64,000 nt of DNA from Pseudonocardia abyssalis. GTDB taxonomy: Bacteria; Actinomycetota; Actinomycetes; Mycobacteriales; Pseudonocardiaceae. The position numbers and the translations under genes were made by a program. The notes under the pieces are model-generated. The model ran no database searches and had not been told where the DNA came from. It was given only the letters and a program-made list of their open reading frames with translations. This document shows positions 26,839 to 37,589 of the stretch, piece by piece; the first letter of the stretch is position 1; every line of letters starts with the position of its first letter. The stretch is from positions 4,340,001-4,404,000 of the forward strand of contig NZ_JADQDK010000001.1 in NCBI RefSeq assembly GCF_019263705.2. The letters run 5' to 3'.

Positions 26839-27764
26839 GGAGGGTCCTCGCCGCGCTCGCGCTCGTCGTGCTCACCGGCTGCACGTCCACCGCCGCGTCC
26901 GGCGACGGACCGATCGGTGACCGGCCGGTCCGCGTCACCACCACCACGAACTTCATCACCGACACCGTCGAGCGGATCGGCGGGTCGAACGTCGAGGTCA
27001 CCGGGCTGATGGGGCCCGGCGTCGACCCGCATCTCTACCGCGCCAGCGCCGGTGACGTGCAGACGCTCCGCGAGGCCGACGTCATCTTCTACGGCGGGCT
27101 GCAGCTGGAGGGCCGGATGGCCGAGCTGCTCGACGAGCTCGCCGCCCGTCAGCCGACGCGGGCCGTGACCGACGACATCCCGCGTGACGAACTGCTCGCC
27201 CCCGCCCCTGGCGCGAACGAGGAGTACGACCCGCACGTCTGGTTCGACGTCGGGCTCTGGGAACAGGTCAGCCGCACGATCGCCGCGACGCTGACCGAGC
27301 GCGACCCGGCCCGCGCCGCCGACTACGCGGCCAACCTCGACGCCTACCTCGCCGAGCTCGACGAGCTCGACGCCCACGTCGCCGCGCGCATGGCCGAGAT
27401 CCCACCCGAGCGGCGTCTGCTGGTCACCTCGCACGACGCGTTCGAGTACTTCGGTCGCCGCTACGGCCTGGAGGTGGCCGGCATCCAGGGCATCTCCACC
27501 GCCGCGGAGGCCACCACCGCCGACGTCGAGCGCGTCGCGGAGCTGATCGCGGGCCGTGGGGTCCCCGCGGTGTTCGTCGAGTCGAGCGTGCCGCGTCAGA
27601 CCGTCGACGCGCTCGTTGCCGCGGCCGGCCGGCGGGGCGCGGCCGTCACCGTCGGCGGTGAGCTCTACACCGACGCCGCCGGGGCGCCCGGCACGCCCGA
27701 GGGCACCTACATCGGCATGCTCCGCGCCAACGCCGACCTGATCGCCGACGGATTGGGAGACTGA
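26835..27764 (+). CDS. Mn/Zn ABC transporter solute-binding lipoprotein
   Basis: This 309-residue cluster A-I (ZnuA/MntC-type) binding protein starts with a lipoprotein signal, ALALVVLTGCTS, with the lipobox Cys at residue 16. Metal ligands are visible as the His in GVDPHLYRAS, the His in YDPHVWFD, a Glu/His region in SHDAFEYFG and the Asp near the C-terminus in LYTDAAGAPG. It delivers Mn(II) or Zn(II) to the two permeases encoded downstream. Confidence 0.92.
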   Translation: MRRVLAALALVVLTGCTSTAASGDGPIGDRPVRVTTTTNFITDTVERIGGSNVEVTGLMGPGVDPHLYRASAGDVQTLREADVIFYGGLQLEGRMAELLDELAARQPTRAVTDDIPRDELLAPAPGANEEYDPHVWFDVGLWEQVSRTIAATLTERDPARAADYAANLDAYLAELDELDAHVAARMAEIPPERRLLVTSHDAFEYFGRRYGLEVAGIQGISTAAEATTADVERVAELIAGRGVPAVFVESSVPRQTVDALVAAAGRRGAAVTVGGELYTDAAGAPGTPEGTYIGMLRANADLIADGLGD

Positions 27765-27765
27765 G

Positions 27766-28518
27766 ATGTTCATGGCCGCACGCACCACGCACGCGCTGGA
27801 GATCGGCTCGCTGACGGTGTCCTACCGGTCGGCCCCGGTGCTGTGGGAGGTCGACGCGCACTTCCCCGCCGGGCAGCTCTGCGCGATCGTCGGCCCCAAC
27901 GGCGCGGGGAAGTCGACGCTGCTCAAGGCCGCGCTCGGGCTCGTCCCCGCCGACGCCGGCCGGGTGGCGATCGACGGCGTCGAGGGCAAGGCCGCGCTCG
28001 ACCGCGTCGCCTACGTGCCGCAGCGCGAGTCCGTCGACTGGGACTTCCCGATCACGGTCGCCGAGGTCGTCGCGATGGGCCGCTACCGGGCCACCGGATG
28101 GTTCCGCCGCATCGGGAGGGCCGACCGGGCGATCGCCGCGCAGTGTCTGGAGCGCGTCGGCATGGCCGCGTACGGGAGGCGCCAGATCGGGCAGCTCTCC
28201 GGCGGGCAGCGCCAGCGCGTGTTCCTCGCCCGCGCACTCGCACAGCAGGCCCCCGTGCTCGTCATGGACGAGCCGTTCGCCGGGATCGACGCCCGCACCC
28301 AGTCCGACCTGCTCGCGCTGCTCGGCGGCATCCGCGACGACGGCGGCTCGGTCGTCGTCGTGCACCACGACATGGCCCAGGTCCGTGCCTCGTTCGACTG
28401 GACGCTGCTGCTCAACGTCCGCGCACTCGGCTGCGGACCCACCGCCGAGGTCCTGACGTCCGGTGCGGTGCGCAGCGCGTACGGCGTGCCCGACGACGCA
28501 GTGGCCTGGGCCGGCTGA
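27766..28518 (+). CDS. Mn/Zn ABC transporter ATP-binding protein
   Basis: This 250-residue ATPase has Walker A GPNGAGKST, Q-loop VPQRESVDW, signature LSGGQRQRV, Walker B VLVMDEPFAGID, and the switch His in VVVHHDMAQ. It belongs to the manganese/zinc/iron chelate family and forms a TGATG overlap with the following permease gene. Confidence 0.93.
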   Translation: MFMAARTTHALEIGSLTVSYRSAPVLWEVDAHFPAGQLCAIVGPNGAGKSTLLKAALGLVPADAGRVAIDGVEGKAALDRVAYVPQRESVDWDFPITVAEVVAMGRYRATGWFRRIGRADRAIAAQCLERVGMAAYGRRQIGQLSGGQRQRVFLARALAQQAPVLVMDEPFAGIDARTQSDLLALLGGIRDDGGSVVVVHHDMAQVRASFDWTLLLNVRALGCGPTAEVLTSGAVRSAYGVPDDAVAWAG

Positions 28519-29684
28519 TGTTCGGTCTGCCCTACACCGACACGGTCGTCGTGCTCGGCGCACTCGTGCTGGGGGTCACGAGCGGTGTGCTCGGTACGTT
28601 CGCGGTGCTGCGGCAGCGCAGCCTCGTCGGCGACGCGGTGGCCCACTCGACGCTGCCGGGCGTCTGCGTGGCGTTCCTCGTCGCGGGGGTGAAGGACGTG
28701 CCGGGGCTGCTGGTCGGGGCGGCGGCGGCCGGATTGGTCGCGGCACTGCTCATGGTCGGCATCGAGCGCACCGGGCGGATCAAGCCCGACACCGCGATCG
28801 GCGTCGTGCTCTCGGGCTTCTTCTCCCTCGGCGTCGTGCTGCTCACCCACATCGCGAGCACCGCCGACGCCGACCAGGCCGGCCTGGAGAACTACCTGTT
28901 CGGCCAGGCCGCGGGCCTGCTGGAGACCGACGTCGTCGTGATGGCGGTGCTCGGCGGCACCGCGCTGCTGGTGGTCGGGGTGCTGCGCCGCGCGCTCACC
29001 ACCACGTTGTTCGACTCCTCCTACGCCGGCTCGATCGGGCTGCCGGTGCGCGCGTTGGAGGTCCTGATGACGGGGCTCCTGGTCGTCGCCGTCGTCATCG
29101 GGGTCCGGGTCGTCGGCGCGATCCTCATGGTGGCGATGCTCGTCGTCCCGACGGTCGTGGCCCGCCAGCTCGCCGACCGCTTCACGTGGGTGCTGCCGAT
29201 CGCCGGGGTCGTCGGGGCGGTCGTCGGGATCACCGGGTCGCTGCTCGCCACCCGCGCCGCGCTGCCCACGGGGCCCGTGATCGTGCTCGTCGGGTTCTCG
29301 ATCGCGATGCTCGCGGTGCTGCTGGCGCCGGGCCGCGGGGTGCTGTGGCGGGCGTCCCGGCTCGCGACGCGCCGCCGCCGGGTGCGCCGCGACGCGGTGC
29401 TGGTGTCGCCCGACGCCCCGGTGCGCTCGCTCGCCGACCGGCTGGCACGCACGTCGCTGCGCCGCGACGGCCTGCTCGACGACGACGGCCTCACCGCCGC
29501 CGGGCGCCGCGCCGCCGAGGAGCTGGCCGACCGCCGCGCACTGTGGTCGGCGTGGCTGGAGCACGGTGCGCTGGTCGACCTGCCCGACGCCCGGGAACCC
29601 GATCCCACCGACCTGCGCGGCAGCCTCGGCGACGACGCCGTCGCGCAGCTCCGCCTGCTGAGCGCGGGAGGCCGTCGTGGGTGA
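28518..29684 (+). CDS. Mn/Zn ABC permease with a DtxR-like C-terminal domain
   Basis: This 388-residue protein has an ABC-3-type permease core of about eight helices (LGTFAVLRQRSLVGDAVAHSTLPG near the start and VVGAILMVAMLVVPTVVA). About 100 extra cytosolic residues follow. The extension reads DGLLDDDGLTAAGRRAAEEL and DRRALWSAWLEHGAL, resembling the winged-helix and dimerisation part of DtxR/MntR repressors, so it may sense intracellular metal. Confidence 0.87.
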   Translation: MFGLPYTDTVVVLGALVLGVTSGVLGTFAVLRQRSLVGDAVAHSTLPGVCVAFLVAGVKDVPGLLVGAAAAGLVAALLMVGIERTGRIKPDTAIGVVLSGFFSLGVVLLTHIASTADADQAGLENYLFGQAAGLLETDVVVMAVLGGTALLVVGVLRRALTTTLFDSSYAGSIGLPVRALEVLMTGLLVVAVVIGVRVVGAILMVAMLVVPTVVARQLADRFTWVLPIAGVVGAVVGITGSLLATRAALPTGPVIVLVGFSIAMLAVLLAPGRGVLWRASRLATRRRRVRRDAVLVSPDAPVRSLADRLARTSLRRDGLLDDDGLTAAGRRAAEELADRRALWSAWLEHGALVDLPDAREPDPTDLRGSLGDDAVAQLRLLSAGGRRG

Positions 29685-30567
29685 CGCCGTGCTCAGCGAC
29701 AGCATCGTGATCATCGTGGTGGCCGGACTCGTCGCCACCGCCTGCGGGCTGCTCGGCCCGTTCCTCGTCCTGCGCCGCATCGCCCTGCTCTCCGACGCCG
29801 TCAGCCACGCGGTGCTACCCGGGATCGTCGCCGTCTGGCTCGTCTGGCAGACGCGCGCGCCGCTGCCGGTCGTCGTCGGGGCGGCGGCGTTCGCGGTGCT
29901 CTGCGTCCTCGGGATCGACGCCCTGCGCGCCAGCGGCCTCATGGCGTCCGACGCGGCGATCGCGCTCGTGTTCCCCGCGCTGTTCTCCCTCGGCGTCCTC
30001 GGCGTCACCCGTTTCGCCGACGGCATCCACCTCGACCTCGACTCCACGATCTACGGCGAGATCGCGTTCGTCCCGTTCGACGCCATCGACCTGGGCGGCG
30101 GGGTCGGCGTCGCGCGGGCGGGCGTCGTGCTCGCGGTGGTCGTGCTGCTGAACCTGCTACTGGTCACGCTGCTGTGGAAGGAACTCAAGGCCACCACGTT
30201 CGACCCGGCCTTCGGCGCCACGGTGCGGCTGCGCCCGCAGCTCCTGTCGCGGCTGCTGCTGATCGCCGTCGCGGTCACGGCGGTGTCGGCGTTCGAGGCC
30301 GTCGGCGCGATCCTCGTCGTCACGATGCTGATCGTCCCCGCGGCCACCGCGTACCTGCTCACCGACCGGCTCGTCGTCATGGTGGCGCTGGCCGTCGGCG
30401 TCGGATGGGTGGGGGCGATCGCCGGGCACACCCTCGCGATCGCCTACGACAGCTCGATCGCCGGTGCGATGGGCCTGGTCTGTGCGGCGTGCTTCGTGCT
30501 CGCACTGCTGGCGTCGCCGAAGCACGGCCTGCTCACCCGGCGCCTACGGAGGCGCACTCCCGCGTAG
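29677..30567 (+). CDS. Second Mn/Zn ABC permease
   Basis: This 296-residue ABC-3-type permease has FLVLRRIALLSDAVSHAVLPG, a mid-protein loop with TIYGEIAFVPFDAIDL, and VGAILVVTMLIVPAATAYLL. It lacks the C-terminal extension of its partner. A heterodimer of the two permeases with the ATPase and binding protein completes the importer. It overlaps the preceding gene by 8 bases and uses GTG. Confidence 0.92.
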   Translation: MGDAVLSDSIVIIVVAGLVATACGLLGPFLVLRRIALLSDAVSHAVLPGIVAVWLVWQTRAPLPVVVGAAAFAVLCVLGIDALRASGLMASDAAIALVFPALFSLGVLGVTRFADGIHLDLDSTIYGEIAFVPFDAIDLGGGVGVARAGVVLAVVVLLNLLLVTLLWKELKATTFDPAFGATVRLRPQLLSRLLLIAVAVTAVSAFEAVGAILVVTMLIVPAATAYLLTDRLVVMVALAVGVGWVGAIAGHTLAIAYDSSIAGAMGLVCAACFVLALLASPKHGLLTRRLRRRTPA

Positions 30568-30576
30568 CGTCGGGTG

Positions 30577-31602
30577 ATGCCCCGCCCTGACTCCGACTTC
30601 CCCGACACCCCCTACCCCGGTGCGGTGCCCCCGACCTCCTTCGCCCACGTCGACGGGATGTCGCACGCGTTGACGCCGGGCCCGTGGCGGATCGGCGACG
30701 TCCCCCTCGACGACTGGCTCGCCGCCCGCGGTGCCGCACCGGCCGCGGAGCGCGTCCCGGTGCTGGCCTACGGCTCCAACCGCTGCCCGGGCAAGATCAG
30801 CTGGCTGCGGGCCGAACTGGGCCTGGGGGACGATCCGGTGGTGGTCCTGCGGGCGCGCACGACCGGTGTGGCCGCGGTATGGGCGGCGGGGCACCGCGCC
30901 CGCGACGGTCAGCGCCCTGCCACGCTCGCCGCGGCACCGGGGATCGAGGAGGAGCACGCGGTCTGGCTCGCCACGCCGGAGCAGGTCGCGGTGCTCGACC
31001 GCTGCGAGGGCCGCGACGAGCGCTTCCGCCTCGCCCGCCTGCGCACCGGCACCGTGCTCACCGAGGACGGCGCGCGGATCGACGGGGCGTGGGTCTACGT
31101 CGGGCACTCCCCCGCCCGTGCGCCGCTGCACGTCGACGGCAGGCCCGTGCGCTGCGTCGTGATGCCCCAGGCCGCCGCCCGCGACCTGGTGGGCGAACCC
31201 GGAGCCGACGGGCTCGACGCCCCCACCGTCGTCGGCCCCCCGCACCCCGACCAGTGGCCGACGGAGCTGTTCGCCTACGGCCTGCTGCAGCCCGGACAGG
31301 TCTCGTGGCACTACGTCGAGCCCCACGCCGCGGGCGGGCACCGCTACGCGACCGTCGCGGGGGCCGTGCTCGACACCGGCCGCGGCTACCCCGCGTGGCT
31401 CCCCGACTCCGTCGGCGCCGTCCCGGGCACGCTGATCGCGCTGCGCGACCCGATCGCCGCCTTCCCCGCGATGGACGCGTACGAGGGGCCCGAGTACCGG
31501 CGGATCCGCACGGTCACCACCGACGGCACCGTGGGCTGGGCCTACGCCTGGCGCGCCCCGACCGACGGGTTCCGGCCCGGCTGGGCCCCCGCCGTCAGCT
31601 GA
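30577..31602 (+). CDS. Gamma-glutamylcyclotransferase-fold protein
   Basis: This protein of about 341 residues has two halves. The first contains VPVLAYGSNRCPGKISWL, and the second ELFAYGLLQPGQVSWHYVEPH with DAYEGPEYRRIRTVTT, the GGCT/AIG2 substrate-binding pattern including the probable catalytic Glu. It may act on gamma-glutamyl amines or peptides. It lies 9 bases beyond the metal importer but in a different functional class. Confidence 0.7.
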   Translation: MPRPDSDFPDTPYPGAVPPTSFAHVDGMSHALTPGPWRIGDVPLDDWLAARGAAPAAERVPVLAYGSNRCPGKISWLRAELGLGDDPVVVLRARTTGVAAVWAAGHRARDGQRPATLAAAPGIEEEHAVWLATPEQVAVLDRCEGRDERFRLARLRTGTVLTEDGARIDGAWVYVGHSPARAPLHVDGRPVRCVVMPQAAARDLVGEPGADGLDAPTVVGPPHPDQWPTELFAYGLLQPGQVSWHYVEPHAAGGHRYATVAGAVLDTGRGYPAWLPDSVGAVPGTLIALRDPIAAFPAMDAYEGPEYRRIRTVTTDGTVGWAYAWRAPTDGFRPGWAPAVS

Positions 31603-31618
31603 CGTCCTCCGGCGTGGT

Positions 31619-31661
31619 CGCGCGCCCGGCGCAGGTGCACGAGCACGTCGCCGGGCGCGCG
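31619..31661. terminator. Bidirectional hairpin terminator
   Basis: CGCGCGCCCGGCG and CGCCGGGCGCGCG are perfect 13-base complements with a 17-base loop. The element lies between the GGCT-fold gene and the end of the convergent propane-monooxygenase operon. Confidence 0.75.
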
Positions 31662-31671
31662 GCGCGACGGG

Positions 31672-33036
31672 TCAGGCGACCTTCTCCCGGATGAGCGACG
31701 CCCCCGAGCCCGGCAGCGGCTTGCCCGCGCTCTCCTTCACCAGCAGTACCGCACCCAGCGAGATCAGTGACGCGACGGCGACGTAGATGCCGGGGCTCGC
31801 GTTGTTGCCGGTGCCCACCACGAGCAGGGCGAGGATCGCCGGCGCCGTCCCGCCGAACAGCGACGTGGAGATGTTGTAGCCGATGGAGAAGCCGCCGTAG
31901 CGGACGTCGGTGTCGAACAGTGCCGGCAGCGTCGCCGACATCGTGCCCAGCAGCATCACCAGCAGCAGCCCGAGGACGACCAGACCGCCGATCGTGCCCA
32001 GCGCGGTACCCGAGTCGAGCATCAGGAACGCGGGGTAGGACAGCACGATGAACCCGATGCACGAGCCCAGGATCAACGGCTTGCGGCCGACCCGGTCCGA
32101 CAGTGCGCCCACCGGGATGATGACGATCATGATCAGCACCATCATGCCGAGGATGTAGAGCAGCGCCGTGGTGGAGTCGAGACCGGTCGTCGACTCCAGG
32201 TACGTCGGCATGTAGAAGAGGATCGTGTAGACCGCGACGTTGTAGAACAGCACCAGGCCCATGCAGACCAGGATCGGGCGCCAGTGCTTCGTCAGCACGT
32301 CCTTGAGCGGCGACTCCGAGACCTGGGCCTTCTCCTCCAGGGCCAGGAACGCCGGGGTGTCCTCCAGCTTGCTCCGCAGGTAGAGCCCGACCAGGCCGAG
32401 CGGCCCGGCGATGAGGAACGGGACGCGCCAGCCCCACGAGTTCATGTCGGCCTCGGACAGCGAGACCTGCAGCAGCGTGACCATGCCGGCCGCCAGGACG
32501 AACCCGCCGGTCGTACCGAGCTCCAGGAAGGAGCAGTAGAAGCCGCGGCGCTTGTCGGGGGCGTACTCGGCGATGAACGCCGCGGCACCGCCGTACTCAC
32601 CGCCGGTGGCGAAGCCCTGCACCACGCGCAGCAGGATCAGCATGATCGGCGCCGCGATGCCGATCATCGCGTACGTGGGCAGCAGGCCGATGCAGAAGCT
32701 GGCCGCCGACATCACGACGATCGTGAGGGCCAGGACCTTCTTGCGGCCGATCCGGTCACCGAGCGGGCCCAGGATGATCCCGCCGAACGGGCGCACGAGG
32801 TAGGCCACGGCGAAGATGGCGAGGGCGAAGAACGGGCCCGCGTTCTCGGTGTCACCGCCCGGGATCAGGTTCAGCGTGATGTAGGCGACGACGTAGCTGT
32901 AGATGCCGTAGTCGAACCACTCGACCAGATTGCCCATGGCGGCCGCGCCGACGGCCTTGCGCACCGTGGGCTCGTCGACCTCTGTCGCCGCGAAAGTGTC
33001 CGATTTAGACATTCCGGGCGTGTCCGAAGTAGTCAT
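31672..33036 (-). CDS. MHS-family (metabolite:H+ symporter) MFS transporter
   Basis: This 454-residue transporter of the ProP/ShiA/KgtP type has the diagnostic GNLVEWFDYGIYSYV in helix 1, VRPFGGIILGPLGDRIGRKK between helices 2 and 3, ARRVVQGFATGGEYGGA-like helix 4 and the second GALSDRVGRKPLILG loop. Substrates of this family are small organic acids, betaines or shikimate. It is last in the monooxygenase operon, 63 bases after the amidohydrolase gene, so import of an oxidation intermediate such as a hydroxy acid is plausible but unproved. A second ATG lies nine codons in. Confidence 0.87.
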   Translation of the reverse strand: MTTSDTPGMSKSDTFAATEVDEPTVRKAVGAAAMGNLVEWFDYGIYSYVVAYITLNLIPGGDTENAGPFFALAIFAVAYLVRPFGGIILGPLGDRIGRKKVLALTIVVMSAASFCIGLLPTYAMIGIAAPIMLILLRVVQGFATGGEYGGAAAFIAEYAPDKRRGFYCSFLELGTTGGFVLAAGMVTLLQVSLSEADMNSWGWRVPFLIAGPLGLVGLYLRSKLEDTPAFLALEEKAQVSESPLKDVLTKHWRPILVCMGLVLFYNVAVYTILFYMPTYLESTTGLDSTTALLYILGMMVLIMIVIIPVGALSDRVGRKPLILGSCIGFIVLSYPAFLMLDSGTALGTIGGLVVLGLLLVMLLGTMSATLPALFDTDVRYGGFSIGYNISTSLFGGTAPAILALLVVGTGNNASPGIYVAVASLISLGAVLLVKESAGKPLPGSGASLIREKVA

Positions 33037-33099
33037 GGTGGAGCCTCCCCCGATTGGCCGTCCACGCTAGGAGCCCCTCCCCCGGACCGCAACCGCTGG

Positions 33100-34218
33100 C
33101 TACCCGCGCCGGGCCACGACCGACGGGGCCAACCGGCCCCCCTCGATGCCGTAGAGGCGGGCCGCGTTGCCCCCGAGGATCGCCCGCCGGGCGTCGAGGT
33201 CGAGGTCGCGGAAGCGGCCCCGCAGCTCGTCGGGGAACCGGTACGCGGCGAGCTGCTCCACCAGACGCCCGGGGCGCACGAGCGGGTAGCCGCTGCCGAA
33301 CAGCAGACGCTCCGGCCCGAACGCGAGCAGCAGCCCCCCGAACGCGCGCCCGAAGTCCGCACGCGCGTCGGTGGCGGAGATCCACGGCAGGATCTCGGTG
33401 AGCAGGACGTGCACGTTGGGCAGCCGGGCCAGTCGGCACAGCTCGTCGGCGGGCAGGCACCCCGCCCCGAGCACGAACGACGTGCGCGGCAACGCGGTGG
33501 CGAGCTCCCGGAAGTGGGCGACGTCGAACCCCGCCGAGGCGACGCGCTGCACCGGCCGCGTGCGCACCGGCAGCGCGGAGCCCGAGCGCACCGGCTCCGC
33601 CCAGCTCGGCAGCCGCGGAGCCGTGCCGCGCACGCGCTGCCCGGCCGCGGCCCGCCAGCGTCGCCACGGGGCCGGGCCGGCCGACGGCGCCACGCCGAGG
33701 TGGACGACGCCCGCCCCGGACGCCGCACACCGGGCGAGCGCCCGACGCAGCCACGTCTCCCGCAGCTCCATCCGCCCGCCGGGACGACGGGACTCGCAGA
33801 ACGTCAGCCCGCGCATGTCCCAGCGGCGCACCTTCGCGGCGATCCCCCGGGCGCCGGGCTGCCCGGCGTCCGGGTCGAGCTCGCCGCTGAGCACGAACCG
33901 GCCGGGCATCCGCGCGGCCAGCTCGGCGTGCCAGGCCACGGGCGAGAACCCGAGGACGAACAGGTCGCCGAGGACGACGGGCTGGAGCACCGCCCGGTCG
34001 ACGTGGCCGCCGGCGAAGACGTCGCGCCCCAGCCCGTCCTCGGTGACGCGCTCGACCTCCGGCAGCGGCACCGCGGAGCCGTCCAGCTCCCGGTGCCGCC
34101 GCAGGAGGTCGGCGGCGAACACTTCACCCGCGGGCCCCGCCTGGTTGTGCGGACTCGCGTCCCAGGCGTGGACCTGCGCGTCGACCACGAGGTAGGTCTC
34201 GCCGTCGACGTCGTACAT
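33100..34218 (-). CDS. Amidohydrolase-fold protein of the Prm cluster, metal ligands lost
   Basis: This 372-residue protein keeps the framework of the amidohydrolase-2 family protein in actinobacterial prm/mim clusters: MYDVDGETYLVVDAQVHAWD at the start and LLFGSGYPLVRPGRLVE near residue 310. The metal-binding positions are changed: HxH is QVH (Gln15/His17), the later HIHKG-like strand reads VVHLGV, the EHxG strand reads LGAGCLP, and the Asp of FGSDY is Gly. About 40 extra Arg/Pro/Ala-rich residues interrupt the middle. It is probably not a hydrolase and may assist enzyme assembly. Its ATG abuts the groEL-like stop. Confidence 0.75.
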   Translation of the reverse strand: MYDVDGETYLVVDAQVHAWDASPHNQAGPAGEVFAADLLRRHRELDGSAVPLPEVERVTEDGLGRDVFAGGHVDRAVLQPVVLGDLFVLGFSPVAWHAELAARMPGRFVLSGELDPDAGQPGARGIAAKVRRWDMRGLTFCESRRPGGRMELRETWLRRALARCAASGAGVVHLGVAPSAGPAPWRRWRAAAGQRVRGTAPRLPSWAEPVRSGSALPVRTRPVQRVASAGFDVAHFRELATALPRTSFVLGAGCLPADELCRLARLPNVHVLLTEILPWISATDARADFGRAFGGLLLAFGPERLLFGSGYPLVRPGRLVEQLAAYRFPDELRGRFRDLDLDARRAILGGNAARLYGIEGGRLAPSVVARRG

Positions 34219-36030
<1,812 letters not shown>

Positions 36031-36405
36031 CTACTTCACCTCGGGAGGCAGCATGTCGCCGATGAACTCGGCCGCTTCCTCCAGATTCCCGAACATCACG
36101 GTCCGGTCATCCATGTGGATCATCTTGCCGTAGTGCGTGGACATGTTCTCCTCGAACTCGGAGGCGTCGTAGAAGCCCTCCTCCTCGCCGAGTGCCTCGG
36201 AGATCTCGTCGTAGACGAAGTCCATCCGGCCCACGCAGTCGACGCGGATCATCGACGGCAGGTGGGTGATGGTGACGTTCTCCGCCTTGTCCATCACCTC
36301 GGCCACGACGACGCCGACCTGGTTGTTCATCAGCGTCACACCGGCCATGTTGCTGGCCGTGTTGTTCGCCTTGAACGGGCTCTCTGCGGTCTTGTAACCA
36401 GTCAC
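36031..36405 (-). CDS. prmD: Propane monooxygenase coupling (effector) protein
   Basis: This 124-residue MmoB/DmpM-like regulatory protein has NMAGVTLMNNQVGVVVAEVMDK, the typical THLPSMIRVDCVGRMDFVYD and EISEALGEEEGF. It carries no cofactor and tunes substrate access and electron transfer in the hydroxylase. The GTG start overlaps the beta-subunit stop (GTGA). The 26-residue N-terminal segment before the fold is typical of alkane-oxidising members. Confidence 0.92.
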   Translation of the reverse strand: MTGYKTAESPFKANNTASNMAGVTLMNNQVGVVVAEVMDKAENVTITHLPSMIRVDCVGRMDFVYDEISEALGEEEGFYDASEFEENMSTHYGKMIHMDDRTVMFGNLEEAAEFIGDMLPPEVK

Positions 36406-37589
36406 TGCGACAGCTCCTTCGGGGGCTCCAGTCCAAGTTCGGTCACGATGCCGGCGAAGCGGCTCTTGGCCCGGTCGAGAGAGTCCTCGAACCGCGGGGG
36501 CTTCGAGTCCGTCTGGCTCCACAGAGGCTGCATCGCACGCGCCGCCTCGAGGCACATCGGCACCCAGTGCGAGAGCCAGCCCTGCATCAGCTCCTTGTTG
36601 TGCGCCGCGAACTCCTTGTCCTGCGTCAGCGGACCGAAGCACGCCTGCGTCCAGCGCAGGTCGCGCTGCGAGTAGTCGTACTCGCCTGCGCCGATGACGG
36701 TCGGGGTCACGAAGTCGCCGTTGCCGGCCGCGGACTGCTGCACGAGGTTGCTGCGGAACAGCTCGCCGAGCAGGGGCTCGAACACCACGTTGGTGGCGAA
36801 GGCCATCTCACCCCAGTCGTTGTCGACCGCGGTGAGGGCCTCGACGACCTTGCGGACGCCCTGCCACTCGGCGTCGTTGTTCCACGCGTCGAGGTGCGCC
36901 GCACCGTCGAAGCCCTCGATCTCCTCGGAGAGGGTGAGGTTGTAGAGCGCCAGGTCCTGCGCGAACCGGATCTTGTGCATGCTGTTCACGACCATGGCCG
37001 TGTTGTGCATGTTGGTCGGGCACGACCGGTTGATCGCGGCGAAGACGTAGAGGCCGAGGATGTGCTCGATGTGCATCCACGCGCCGACGTTGCGCTCGAC
37101 GAAGGTCTTCCAGTTCGGGGTCCAGTTGTCGAACGCCTTGGCCTGGCGGGCGTTCTCGACGTTCTGGGTGGTCTGGCGGACGACGTTCGCGTTGTAGCGG
37201 TAGAACGTCATCTCCCATTCCTCGTTGGGATCCCGGAACTCGTGCCAGCCGTGGGCGGGCCAGTCGACAACGTGGTTGTTGCCGGTGCCGACGCCGTTGA
37301 CCGGCTCCGGCTTGTCGACGCCCCAGGCCTTGAGCTTCGTCCAGGTCAGCGGGTATCCCCTGCTGCCGTCGGCGAAGCCGTAGATCCAGCCCTGCGCCAG
37401 GTAGTGGCGGGGGTCGGGCTGGACGTCGACCGTGACGTCCTCGTAGTGGGTCTGCTTCCGCTTCGCCGGCTTGTAGTAGTTGTACCGACGTGCGCTCGCA
37501 CCGGAGTCCGGGAACTCCTGGGCGCCTGCCTCCGCATCCGTGAACTGTGGCTTCGGGACACTGCGTTCGGGACGTTGAGCAGTGGTCAT
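36402..37589 (-). CDS. prmC: Propane monooxygenase hydroxylase beta subunit
   Basis: This 395-residue ferritin-like subunit lacks the diiron ligand set but keeps the helical frame (DPNEEWEMTFYRYNANVVRQTTQNVENAR is the conserved segment, here spanning roughly residues 110-140). It pairs with the alpha subunit in the hydroxylase. The N-terminus (PKPQFTDAEAGAQEFPDSGA) matches MimC/PrmC-type extensions. Overlaps at both ends (ATGA and GTGA) secure equal translation with reductase and coupling protein. Confidence 0.92.
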   Translation of the reverse strand: MTTAQRPERSVPKPQFTDAEAGAQEFPDSGASARRYNYYKPAKRKQTHYEDVTVDVQPDPRHYLAQGWIYGFADGSRGYPLTWTKLKAWGVDKPEPVNGVGTGNNHVVDWPAHGWHEFRDPNEEWEMTFYRYNANVVRQTTQNVENARQAKAFDNWTPNWKTFVERNVGAWMHIEHILGLYVFAAINRSCPTNMHNTAMVVNSMHKIRFAQDLALYNLTLSEEIEGFDGAAHLDAWNNDAEWQGVRKVVEALTAVDNDWGEMAFATNVVFEPLLGELFRSNLVQQSAAGNGDFVTPTVIGAGEYDYSQRDLRWTQACFGPLTQDKEFAAHNKELMQGWLSHWVPMCLEAARAMQPLWSQTDSKPPRFEDSLDRAKSRFAGIVTELGLEPPKELSQ

